Of a stretch of DNA of 64,000 nt, positions 23,887 through 35,103 are shown in pieces; within the stretch, counting starts at the first letter, position 1, and each line of letters opens with the position of its first letter. Source of the stretch: Bathymodiolus brooksi (taxonomy: Eukaryota; Mollusca; Bivalvia; Mytilida; Modiolidae); the NCBI GenBank assembly GCA_963680875.1, contig OY804579.1:35759804-35823803 (forward strand), in the 5' to 3' direction. The notes beneath the pieces were generated by a model. It was given only the letters and a program-made list of their open reading frames with translations, was not told the DNA's origin and made no database searches. Made by a program: the position numbers and the translations under genes.

Positions 23887-25690
23887 ATATGTTAAAATAC
23901 TCCTTGCCATGTAGCTGCAGTTAAAATTTGAGCTCATTTTGACTTATACTAAAGCAGCAATGGACAATTAAAAAAATGTCTATTTTTAGCAACAGCAGCC
24001 ATCTTGAATGGAGGGCGGGGCTGTCGGACATAATTTTGAAAGGGACCCACCAAGGGACCATCCCTGCCAGGTTTGGTTTAATTTGGTTCAGCGGTTTCAG
24101 AGAAGAAGATTTAAATGTGATCTTTTATCAAAATATGCCTAATTTGCATAATCGGTATAAATCGCTGAAAGAAAAATTTCACAGAAAAACCCGGAATACA
24201 TCTTAAACTACTCATTGCCATGTAGCTGCAGTTAAAATTTGAGCTCAGTTTGGTTTATAATAAAGCAGCAATGGACAATTGAAGAAATGTCTATTTTTAG
24301 TAACAGCAGCCATCTTGAATGGAGGGCAGGGGCTGTCGGACACAATTTTGAAAGGGACCCACCCAGGGACCATCCCTGCCAGGTTTGATTCAATTTGGTT
24401 CATCAGTTTCAGAGAAGATTTAAATGCGATCTTTTATCAAAATATGCCTAATTTGCATAATCGGTATAAATCGGCTGAAAGAAAAATTTCACAGAAAAAC
24501 CTGGAATATATCTTAAACTACTCATTGCCATGTAGCTGCAGTTAAAATTTGAGCTCAGTTTGGTTTATAATAAAGCAGCAATGGACAATTGAAGAAATTT
24601 CTATTTTTAGTAACAGCAGCCATCTTGAATGGAGGGCAGGGGCTGTCGGACACAATTTTGAAAGGGACCCACCCAGGGACCATCCCTGCCAGGTTTGATT
24701 CAATTTGGTTCATCAGTTTCAGAGAAGATTTAAATGCGATCTTTTATCAAAATATGCCTAATTTGCATAATCGGTATAAATCGGCTGAAAGAAAAATTTC
24801 ACAGAAAAACCTGGAATATATCTTAAACTACTCATTGCCATGTAGCTGCAGTTAAAATTTGAGCTCAGTTTGGTTTATAATAAAGCAGCAATGGACAATT
24901 GAAGAAATTTCTATTTTTAGTAACAGCAGCCATCTTGAATGGAGGGCAGGGGCTGTCGGACACAATTTTGAAAGGGACCCACCCAGGTTTTATTTAATTT
25001 GGTTCATTGGTTTCAGAGGAGAAGATTTAAATGCGATCTTTTATCAAAATATGCCTAATTTGCATAATCGGTATAAATCGGCTGAAAGAAAAATTTCACA
25101 GAAAAACCCGGAATATATCTTAAACTACTCATTGCCATGTAGCTGCAGTTAAAATTTGAGCTCAGTTTGGTTTATAATAAAGCAGCAATGGACAATTGAA
25201 GAAATTTCTATTTTTAGTAATAGCAGCCATCTTGAATGGAGGGCGGGGCTGTCGGACACAATTTTGAAAGGGACCCACCCAGGGACCATCCCTGCCAGGT
25301 TTGGTTTAATTTGGTTCATCGGTTTCAGAGGAGAAGATTTAAATGTGATCTTTTATCAAAATATGCCCAATTTGCATAATCGGTATAAATCAGCTGAAAG
25401 AATATATGTTAAACTACTCCTTGCCATGTAGCTGCAGTTAAAATTTGAGCTCATTTTGACATATACTAAAGCAGCAATGGACAATTAAAATTTCATCCCC
25501 CCTTTTTTCTATTTTTAGCTTGGTGGCCATCTTGGTTGGAGGTCGGACACAATTTTGGAAGGGGGCCATCCAAGGACCATTCCACCAAAGCTTGGTTGCA
25601 ATTGGCCCAGTGGTTTCTGAGGAGAAGATTAAAATGTGAAATGTTGACGAAAAGTGATGACAATAGCTCACATGGCCTAAAGGCCAGGCG
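23887..25690 (+). repeat. 310-bp tandem array, truncated 3' terminus
   Basis: The unit 'CATGTAGCTGCAGTTAAAAT...GCAGCCATCTTGAATGGAGG' repeats near 23994, 24306, 24616, 24926 and 25225 (spacing 310, 310, 310 and 299). Units 24279-24545 and 24589-24855 are essentially identical, so duplication is recent. A divergent last unit ('GTGGCCATCTTGGTTGGAGG', 25524) leads to the 3' block ('AAAGTGATGACAATAGCTCA', TGGCC/GGCCA), which is cut off after GGCGA at 25690. Plus-strand frames of 76-97 codons are repeat translations. Confidence 0.85.
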
Positions 25691-25867
25691 ACCGTTTCAC
25701 TAAAGTGATCGTAAATCATAAGTCTAAAATCATTCTTTAAGATTTCCTTACGTGCACGTATACGTGCGTTTCACTAAACTAGTCCTAAGCTCAGTTACGA
25801 CTTACGACTTGAGACAAGTAACATCTCCTATAGTGGAGGTAAAAATACATTGTATTTACATTGTACA
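25691..25867. repeat. Short repeat with two GTTTCACTAAA copies
   Basis: 'CGTTTCACTAAAGTGATCG' (25692) and 'CGTTTCACTAAACTAGTCC' (25768) are followed by 'CGTAAATCATAAGTC' and 'TTACGACTTACGACTTGA'. Contains the self-complementary 'ACGTGCACGTATACGTGC' (about 25751-25768). No gene. Confidence 0.55.
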
Positions 25868-25996
25868 GGCGATTTAAAGAATCAGGCATTCTGTAGAATG
25901 ACTGTAATTTTAGGCAATCTATAGAATGCCTAACATCAATAGGAATTCTATCGAATGCCTAAAAATATCTAGTCATTCTATAGAATGCCTGAATTT
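25868..25996. repeat. Cluster of ATTCTATAGAAT palindromes (left flank of integrase gene)
   Basis: Four related near-palindromes lie about 35 bp apart: 'AGGCATTCTGTAGAATGACT' (25885), 'AGGCAATCTATAGAATGCCT' (25913), 'AGGAATTCTATCGAATGCCT' (25941) and 'AGTCATTCTATAGAATGCCT' (25970). A related 'AGGCATTCAATAGAATGACG' lies on the other side of the gene at 28810. They may be subterminal transposase-binding sites of the element carrying the gene at 26331; this is inference. Confidence 0.6.
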
Positions 25997-26115
25997 TTTT
26001 TTAGCTATTTTCAATAAATTGTATGAAAATTATTACTAATACTTTAAATAAAAGAAATTCACAGTTTTGTCCAATACATTATATCATATTGAATGTTTTT
26101 AAGAAAGATTGTAAG

Positions 26116-26192
26116 AAAATGATAATCCCCTCTTTCATGATTAAGTACTCACTTTGATCGTTCTTAATCATGAAGAAGGAGATTATCATGTT
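26116..26192. repeat. Inverted repeat, ~30-bp arms
   Basis: 'GATAATCCCCTCTTTCATGA' (26121) pairs with 'TCATGAAGAAGGAGATTATC' (26169-26188), separated by 'TTAAGTACTCACTTTGATCG'. Possible hairpin upstream of the integrase gene. Confidence 0.6.
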
Positions 26193-26330
26193 TTTACATA
26201 TACAAAAATACCCCTAGGCTTTATTTATGTATAACTAATTGAACAGGTTAAAATTGTTGTCAACATTATCTTAGGGTGAGTTTGTCTTCACTCAAAACTG
26301 AATTAATTCTATCATTCTGTAAAAATTGTC

Positions 26331-28603
26331 ATGGCAGAAGAATGCAGTGTGCTCTTCAATGAGCAAACATTTACTAATAAGCTTTGTGAGACTTTGGAGT
26401 CTAATTCAAAATCAACCATATGGAAAAGAGATAAATACTACAATATTCTAAACAAAATAAAGACTGGAGAAAAAGAAAACAAAGTGGATTACTACTATAT
26501 TCAAAGGTAAGCAAACTAACAAAGGACCAAGATTGCAGTTAATTTAAATTCTGTAAATGGTCATTTCAACAATTTATGTCTCATCAGTGCAGATAAAGTC
26601 AAAAGATTTGGAAGATCAAAAACCGAAAGAACAATGTCTGATTAAGAACAAATAACCTGAAGGGCCTAAACAGTAATGCCTAAACCAGCTAAGGACAGAG
26701 CTTTGCACGAGGGAGATACTCCTTAGTTTTATAAATTTTGAAAATTTTAGATATTGTCAATTTTCAAAATAACATCTGTTTTTCGTGCCGAAGTACTTGG
26801 ATACTGGGATGGTGAATACCCTCGGGGACTGTTGACTAACAGAGTCCACCAGACAGTGGCTTCGACCCAGTGGTAATAAACTAACAAAGTACCAAGATTG
26901 CATTTAATTTAAATTCTGCAAATGGCCAAATACATGGTTTTAAGGTCGCATGACATTTGAGCTGTTTTTTACTAATCGACGTCCTTAGTTAATTAGTCCG
27001 TCTGTCTTCCATTCATTGAACAAATATAATCATGCATGCCAAAATCTACCTTTGCTGGAAAGTTCAAAATAATCTGATTACTTTGTTGACTTTTTATACG
27101 ACTGCACATAAGAGTGGTTGTATTATGGTATGGGCCGAAACGAGTGTTATATTAACTCAGCTATACAGGGTTCATTATTTGTCAAAATTGAATGCAGTTT
27201 TTAATGAATTTCTCAATGAGCAGTGAGCACACCTTTTACTATCGTTTTTGACAATAATAACTGTATTTTCTTATAACTTTTCAACCATATAAACGAGAGC
27301 AAAATGAAAATTCCAAAGATGCTCAGCAAGAGTCGAGTTCTACAAAACTAAATGGGTTATAAGTTTTAAAACTGTATGAGCTCTATAAGGGACATATAAA
27401 GATATTCAATTGAAAAAAACATATTTCTTTTTTCAGATTTGACGTAATACAGTGTGGTGACATTAAAAAACTGATTAAAAAGAGACAAGCAATTACAGAC
27501 CCAATTCTTTATTATGCCTTTGCTGAAGAAATGTACAGCATTGTCTTGAGGGCTCATCTGAATACTGGACATGGAGGAAGAGAGAAAATGTTAAAGGAGG
27601 TTAATAAGAAATATGCTAATGTTACAAGAGATGTCCTGAATTTATTCAAAGAAATGTGCGAGGAATGTCAACTGAAAAAGAGAAAAATTGCAAGTAAGGG
27701 CATAGTCGTCAAACCACTTCTTAGCAAGGATTTTTCAGTCGAGGACAAGTAGATTTAGTTGATATGCAGTCCATGCGTGATGGTGACTTTAAGTTCATTT
27801 TGCATTATCAAGATCATCTCACTAAGTTTGCTGTCTTGCGTCCACTTACTTCAAAGCTTGCAGCAGAAGTTGGTTTTCAACTGTTGGACATATTTTTACT
27901 TTTTGGAGCTCCACATATCCTTCAATCAGACAACGGACGTGAATTTACAGCAAATATTATTAAGGAACTGAAAGATATGTGGCCAGATTGTACTTTGGTT
28001 CATGGTAAACCAAGACACCCTCAGTCACAAGGAAGTGTTGAAAGGGGTAACGCTGATATAAAAGATATGCTTATAATCTGGATGCGTGAAAATAACAATG
28101 AAAAGTGGAGTATTGGCCTAAAATTTGTACAGTTTGAAAAGAACAATAGCCATCATTCTGGAATAAATAGATCACCATACAAAGCAATGTTTGGCTGTGA
28201 AGCAAAAATTGGACTGTCAACATCTTCTCTGCCACATGGACTTCTTTGCTAGTTAGAATCCGAGGAAGATTTAGTGGAACACCTTAATCGTGCTGAAGAG
28301 GAGGGAAATGATTTAAGGGCTCCTGGTCATTTAGATCAACCAGACACTCAAGATGATGGGCTTGAAATTGAAATTTGCACAGTATGTGAAAAATCATGTT
28401 TTGTCAAAGTAAAATGTTCAATGTGTTCAGAATCTGTACATGAAATGTTTTCAAAGACCAATACTGATTTGGTGGTATGTCATTTGTGTTCCAATGAGGA
28501 AGTTATTTCTGAGGAGAGACGAAATGCTTCCGAATCTATGAGAAGGCAGGCCAACAGAATGAGAAATCTGTCCGAAAGAATTTTAACCGAGGTTGAAGTC
28601 TGA
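26331..28603 (+). pseudogene. KRBA2/Ginger-like integrase (DDE) gene, two exons, disrupted
   Basis: Exon 1 (26331-26506) starts at ATG and encodes 58 residues ending 'DYYYIQ'; its donor AAAG|GTAAGC joins in phase to exon 2 (27437, after TTTTTTTCAG) so that AG+A makes Arg before 'FDVIQCGDIKKLI'. Exon 2 carries an H2C2 zinc-binding domain ('HLNTGHGGREKM' ... 'CEECQLKK'), then the retroviral-type integrase core with catalytic Asp in 'VDLVDMQS', Asp in 'QSDNGREF' and, 36 residues on, Glu in 'SQGSVERGN'. A Cys/His-rich tail follows ('ICTVCEK', 'KCSMCSESVH', 'VVCHLC'). This order matches KRBA2-like proteins, domesticated or still mobile relatives of Ginger DNA transposons. Breaks: a 1-base frameshift before the first catalytic Asp (about 27735-27750) and an in-frame TAG at 28250-28252. 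A catalytically dead copy is likely. Confidence 0.85.
26510..26932 (+). repeat. Direct repeat in integrase intron 1
   Basis: 'AAACTAACAAAGGACCAAGA' (26513) recurs as 'AAACTAACAAAGTACCAAGA' (26878), both followed by 'TTAATTTAAATTCTG'. The ~50-bp copies are about 365 bp apart and bracket 'GACTAACAGAGTCCACCAG'-type sequence, so the intron probably gained a duplication or insertion. Confidence 0.65.
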
Positions 28604-28854
28604 AAAAATATTCTTATCCCCATCCCTATGGTTGACCGCGGGAAGGGTCATCCACGTAATTTGCTGGCTGTAGTCTTGAGCAGGGAGTAGCATGGCTATA
28701 AACTTGGAACAAAGTCAGGTGTATTACGTGGGCTTTATACCAGAAACCAATTTGAACTTTTCGATAATAACTTTTTAGCCAATTTATTGAATTTACAACT
28801 TTTTTTTCAGGCATTCAATAGAATGACGACAAATTTCAGGCAATTTATAAAATT
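28604..28854. other. 3' flank of integrase gene
   Basis: Non-coding. Contains 'CAGGCATTCAATAGAATGAC' (28809-28828), the counterpart of the palindromes at 25885-25990, and runs straight into the 24-bp array. Confidence 0.5.
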
Positions 28855-31800
28855 TTTATATTGGAGTTATCTCCCTTTTTATATTGGAGTTACCTCCCTT
28901 TTTTTATATTGGAATTATCTCCCTTTCTTATTTTGGAGTTATCTCCCTTTTTTTATATTGGAGTTATCTCCCTTTTTTATTTTTGAGTTATCTCCCTTTT
29001 TTATTTTGGAGTTACCTCCCTTTTTTATATTGAAGTTATCTCCCTTTTTATATTGGGGTTATCTCCCTTTTTTATATTGGAGTTATCTCCCTTTTTTATA
29101 TTGGAGTTATCTCCCTTTTGTATATTGGAGTTATCTCCCTTTTTTATATTGGAGTTATCTCCCTTTTTTATATTGGAGTTATCTCCCTTTTTATATTGGA
29201 GTTACCTCCCTTTTTTATATTGGAGTTATCTCCCTTTTTTATATTGGAGTTATCTCCCTTTTATATATTGGAGTTATCTCCCTTTTTTATTTTGGAGTTA
29301 TCTCCCTTTTTATTTTGGAGTTACCTCCCTTTTTTTATTTTGGAGTTATCTCCCTTTTTTATATTGGAGTTATCTCCCTTTTTATATTGGAGTTACCTCC
29401 CTTTTTTATATTGGAGTTATCTCCCTTTTTTATATTGGAGTTATCTCCCTTTTATATATTGGAGTTATCTCCCTTTTTTATTTTGGAGTTATCTCCCTTT
29501 TTATTTTGGAGTTACCTCCCTTTTTTTATTTTGGAGTTATCTCCCTTTTTTATATTGGAGTTATCTCCCTTTTTTATATTGGAGTTATCTCCCTTTTTTA
29601 TTTTGGAGTTATCGCCCTTTTTTATATTGGAGTTATCTCCCTTTTTTATTTTGGAGTTATCTCCCTTTTTTATTTTGGAGTTATCTCCCTTTTTTATATT
29701 GCAGTTACCTCCCTTTTTTATATTGGAGTTATCTCCCTTTTTTATATTGGAGTTATCTCCCTTTTTTATATTGGAGTTATCTCCCTTTTTTATATTGCAG
29801 TTACCTCCCTTTTTTATATTGGAGTTATCTCCCTTTTTTATATTGGAGTTATCTCCCTTTTTTATATTGGAGTTATCTCCCTTTTTTATATTGGAGTTAC
29901 CTCCCTTTTTTATATTGGAGTTACCTCCCTTTTTTTATATTGGAGTTACCTCCGTTTTTTTATATTGGAGTTACCTCCTTTTTTTATATTAGAGTTATCT
30001 CCCTTTTTTATTTTGGAGTTATCTCCCTTTTTTATATTGGAATTACCTCCCTTTTTTATATTGGAGTTACCTCCCTTTTTTATATTGGAGTTACCTCCCT
30101 TTTTTATATTGGAGTTATCTCCCTTTTTTATATTGGAGTTACCTCCCTTTTTTATATTGGAGTTACCTCCCTTTTTTATATTGGAGTTATCTCCCTTTTT
30201 ATATTGGAGTTATCTCCCTTTTTTATTTTGGAGCTATCTCCCTTTTTTATATTGGAGTTACCTCCCTTTTTATATTGGAGTTACCTCCCTTTTTTATATT
30301 GGAGTTACCTCCCTTTTTTTATATTGGAGTTATCTCCCTTTTTTATTTTGGAGTTATCTCCCTTTTGTATATTGGAGTTATCTCCCTTTTTTATATTGGA
30401 GTTATCTCCCTTTTTTATATTGGAGTTATCTCCCTTTTTATATTGGAGTTATCTCCCTTTTTTATATTAGAGTTATCTCCCTTTTTTATATTAGAGTTAT
30501 CTCCCTTTTTAATTTTGGAGTTATCTCCCTTTTTTATTTTGGAGTTATCTCCCTTTTTTATATTGGAGTTATCTCCCTTTTTTATAATGGAGTTACCTCC
30601 CTTTTTTATATTGGAGTTATCTCCCTTTTTTATTTTGGAGTTATCTCCCTTTTTTATATTAGAGTTATCTCCCTTTTTTATATTAGTTATCTCCCTTTTT
30701 TATTTTGGAGTTATCTCCCTTTTTTATTTTGGAGTTATCTCCCTTTTTTATATTGGAGTTATCTCCCTTTTTTATACTGGAGTTACCTCCCTTTTTTATA
30801 TTGGAGTTATCTCCCTTTTTTATATTGGAGTTACCTCCCTTTTTATATTGGAGTTACCTCCCTTTTTTATTTTGGAGTTATCTCCCTTTTTATATTGGAG
30901 TTATCTCCCTTTTTTATTTTGGAGTTATCTCCCTTTTTTATATTGGAGTTATCTCCCTTTTGTATATTGGAGTTATCTCCCTTTTGTATATTGGAGTTAT
31001 CTCCCTTTTTTATATTGGAGTTATCTCCCTTTTTTATATTAGAGTTATCTCCCTTTTTTATATTAGAGTTATCTCCCTTTTTTATTTTGGAGTTATCTCC
31101 CTTTTTTATTTTGGAGTTATCTCCCTTTTTTATATTGGAGTTATCTCCCTTTTTTATATTGGAGTTATCTCCCTTTTTTATTTTGGAGTTATCTCCCTTT
31201 TTTATTTTGGAGTTACCTCCCTTTTTTATATTGGACTTATCTCCCTTTTTTACATTGGAGTTACCTCCCTTTTTATATTGGAGTTATCTCCCTTTTTTAT
31301 ATTGGAGTTATCTCCCTTTTTTATATTGGAGTTACCTCCCTTTTTATATTGGAGTTACCTCCCTTTTTTATATTGGAGTTATCTCCCTTTTTTATTTTCG
31401 AGTTATCTCCCTTTTTTATATTGGAGTTACCTCCCTTTTTATATTGGAGTTACCTCCCTTTTTTATTTTGGAGTTATCTCCCTTTTTATATTGGAGTTAT
31501 CTCCCTTTTTTATTTTGGAGTTATCTCCCTTTTTTATATTGGAGTTATCTCCCTTTTGTATATTGGAGTTATCTCCCTTTTTTATATTGGAGTTATCTCC
31601 CTTTTTTATTTTGGAGTTATCTCCCTTTTTTATATTAGAGTTATCTCCCTTTTTTATATTAGAGTTATCTCCCTTTTTTATTTTGGAGTTATCTCCCTTT
31701 TTTATTTTGGAGTTATCTCCCTTTTTTATATTGGAGTTATCTCCCTTTTTTATATTGGAGTTATCTCCCTTTTTTATTTTGGAGTTATCTCCCTTTTTTA

Positions 31801-34302
31801 TTTTGGAGTTATCTCCCTTTTTTATTTTGGAGTTACCTCCCTTTTTTATATTGGACTTATCTCCCTTTTTTACATTGGAGTTACCTCCCTTTTTATATTG
31901 GAGTTATCTCCCTTTTTTATATTGGAGTTATCTCCCTTTTTTATATTGGAGTTACCTCCCTTTTTATATTGGAGTTACCTCCCTTTTTTATTTTGGAGTT
32001 ATCTCCCTTTTTTATATTGGAGTTATCTCCCTTTTTTATATTGGAGTTATCTCCCTTTTTTTATATTGGAGTTATCTCCCTTTTTTATATTGGAGTTATC
32101 TCCCTTTTTTCTTTTGGAGTTATCTCCCTTTTTTATATTGGAGTTATCTCCCTTTTTTATATTAGAGTTATCTCCCTTTTTTATTTTGGAGTTATCTCCC
32201 TTTTTTATTTTGGAGTTATCTCCCTTTTTTATATTGGAGTTATCTCCCTTTTTTATATTGGAGTTATCTCCCTTTTTTATTTTGGAGTTATCTCCCTTTT
32301 TTATTTTGGAGTTACCTCCCTTTTTGTATTGGGGTTATCTCCCTTTTTTATATTGGAGTTATCTCCCTTTTTTACATTGGAGTTACCTCCCTTTTTATAT
32401 TGGAGTTACCTCCCTTTTTTATTTTGGAGTTATCTCCCTTTTTTATATTGGAGTTACCTCCCTTTTTTTATATTGGAGTTATCTCCCTTTTTTATATTGG
32501 ACTTATCTCCCTTTTTTACATTGGAGTTACCTCCCTTTTTATATTGGAGTTATCTCCCTTTTTTATATTGGAGTTATCTCCCTTTTTTATATTGGAGTTA
32601 CCTCCCTTTTTTATATTAGAGTTATGTCCCTTTTTTATTTTGGAGTTATCTCCCTTTTTTATATTGGAGTTATCTCCCTTTTTTATATTAGAGTTATCTC
32701 CCTTTTTTATATTAGTTATCTCCCTTTTTTATTTTGGAGTTCTCTCCCTTTTTTATTTTGGAGTTATCTCCCTTTTTTATATTGGAGTTATCTCCCTTTT
32801 TTATACTGGAGTTACCTCCCTTTTTTATATTGGAGTTATCTCCCTTTTTTATATTGGAGTTACCTCCCTTTTTATATTGGAGTTACCTCCCTTTTTTATT
32901 TTGGAGTTATCTCCCTTTTTATATTGGAGTTATCTCCCTTTTTTATTTTGGAGTTATCTCCCTTTTTTATATTGGAGTTATCTCCCTTTTGTATATTGGA
33001 GTTATCTCCCTTTTTTATTTTGGAGTTATCTCCCTTTTTTATATTGGAGTTGTCTCCCTTTTTTATATTAGAGTTATCTCCCTTTTTTATATTAGAGTTA
33101 TCTCCCTTTTTTATTTTGGAGTTATCTCCCTTTTTTATTTTGGAGTTATCTCCCTTTTTTATATTGGAGTTATCTCCCTTTTTTATATTGGAGTTATCTC
33201 CCTTTTTTATTTTGGAGTTATCTCCCTTTTTTATTTTGGAGTTACCTCCCTTTTTTATATTGGACTTATCTCCCTTTTTTACATTGGAGTTACCTCCCTT
33301 TTTTATATTGGAGTTATCTCCCTTTTTTATATTGGAGTTACCTCCCTTTTTATATTGGAGTTACCTCCCTTTTTTATTTTGGAGTTATCTCCCTTTTTAT
33401 ATTGGAGTTATCTCCCTTTTTTATTTTGGAGTTATCTCCCTTTTTTATATTGGAGTTATCTCCCTTTTGTATATTGGAGTTATCTCCCTTTTTTATATTG
33501 GAGTTATCTCCCTTTTTTATTTTGGAGTTATCTCCCTTTTTTATATTGGAGTTATCTCCCTTTTTTATATTAGAGTTATCTCCCTTTTTTATATTAGAGT
33601 TATCTCCCTTTTTTATTTTGGAGTTATCTCCCTTTTTTATTTTGGAGTTATCTCCCTTTTTTATTTTGGAGTTACCTCCCTTTTTTATATTGGACTTATC
33701 TCCCTTTTTTATTTTGGAGTTATCTCCCTTTTTTATTTTGGAGTTACCTCCCTTTTTTATATTGGACTTATCTCCCTTTTTTACATTGGAGTTACCTCCC
33801 TTTTTATATTGGAGTTATCTCCCTTTTTTATATTGGAGTTATCTCCCTTTTTTATATTGGAGTTACCTACCTTTTTATATTGGAGTTACCTCCCTTTTTT
33901 ATTTTGGAGTTATCTCCCTTTTTTATATTGGAGTTATCTCCCTTTTTTATATTGGAGTTATCTCCCTTTTTTTATATTGGAGTTATCTCCCTTTTTTATA
34001 TTGGAGTTATCTCCCTTTTTTCTTTTGGAGTTATCTCCCTTTTTTATATTGGAGTTATCTCCCTTTTTTATATTAGAGTTATCTCCCTTTTTTATTTTGG
34101 AGTTATCTCCCTTTTTTATTTTGGAGTTATCTCCCTTTTTTATATTGGAGTTATCTCCCTTTTTTATATTGGAGTTATCTCCCTTTTTTATTTTGGAGTT
34201 ATCTCCCTTTTTTATTTTGGAGTTACCTCCCTTTTTGTATTGGGGTTATCTCCCTTTTTTATATTGGAGTTATCTCCCTTTTTTACATTGGAGTTACCTC
34301 CC
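28855..34302 (+). repeat. 24-bp satellite/minisatellite array, forward arm
   Basis: About 230 head-to-tail copies of 'TTGGAGTTATCTCCC' + 'TTTTTTATA' (23-25 bp). Variants are ATATT or ATTTT, TTATC or TTACC, and 5-7 T. As 24 is divisible by 3, long stop-free frames occur in all frames (up to 1006 codons, reading 'ILELSPFF', 'YWSYLPFL' or 'IGVISLFY'); none is a gene. Rare variants show larger duplications: 'TTCTTTTGG' (32111, 34022) and 'TTGTATTGGGG' (32326, 34237) are both 1911 bp apart; 'ATTAGTTATC' (30686, 32715) and 'TATACTGG' (30772, 32801) are both 2029 bp apart. The 'TTGGACTTATC' variant occurs six times. Confidence 0.95.
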
Positions 34303-35100
34303 TATAAAAAAAGGGAGACAACTCCAATATAAAAAAGGGAGACAACTCCAATATAAAAAAGGGAGATAACTCCAATATAAAAAAGGGAGATAACTCCAAT
34401 ATAAAAAAGGAGATAACTCCAAAATAAAAAAGGGAGATAACTCCAAAATAAAAAAAGGGAGATAACTCCAATATAAAAAAGGGAGATAACTCCAATATAA
34501 AAAAGGGAGATAACTCCAATATAAAAAAAGGGAGATAACTCCAATATAAAAAAGGGAGGTAACTCCAATATAAAAAAGGGAGATAACTCCAAAATAAAAA
34601 AGGGAGATAACTCCAATATAAAAAAGGGAGATAACTCCAATATAAAAAAGGGAGATAACTCCAATATAAAAAAGGGAGATAACTCCAATATAAAAAAGGG
34701 AGATAACTCCAATATAAAAAAGGGAGATAACTCCAAAATAAAAAAAGGGAGATAACTCCAAAGTAAAAAAGGGAGATAACTCCAATATAAAAAAAGGGAG
34801 ATAACTCCAAAATAAAAAAGGGAGATAACTCCAATATAAAAAAGGGAGATAACTCCAATATAAAAAAGGGAGATAACTCCAAAATAAAAAAGGGAGATAA
34901 CTCCAAAATAAAAAAGGGAGATAACTCCAATATAAAAAAGGGAGATAACTCCAATATAAAAAAAGGGAGATAACTCCAAAATAAAAAAAGGGAGATAACT
35001 CCAAAATAAAAAAGGGAGATAACTCCAATATAAAAAAGGGAGATAACTCCAATATAAAAAAGGGAGATAACTCCAATATAAAAAAGGGAGATAACCCCAA
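34303..35100 (-). repeat. 24-bp array, inverted arm
   Basis: The same unit in reverse complement ('GGGAGATAACTCCAATATAA'), about 33 copies. The flip is within 'ACCTCCCTATAAAAAAAGGG' (34295-34314), with no spacer, so the last ~800 bases can pair with the preceding ~800. The first two inverted units have GGGAGACAAC, a variant not seen in the forward arm. The arm ends at 35100, seven bases before the hairpin of the next element. Long minus-strand frames here are artefacts. Confidence 0.95.
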
Positions 35101-35103
35101 TAC

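Noticed and set aside
28787..34369. Very long open frames (up to 1006 codons) of repeated ILELSPFF, YWSYLPFL and IGVISLFY
   Set aside because: The 24-bp unit has no stop in any forward frame, so all three frames are open. No start context, no splice structure, and frame slips occur wherever the T run changes length.
28855..35100. CRISPR-like array
   Set aside because: Units are contiguous with no unique spacers, and the DNA is eukaryotic.
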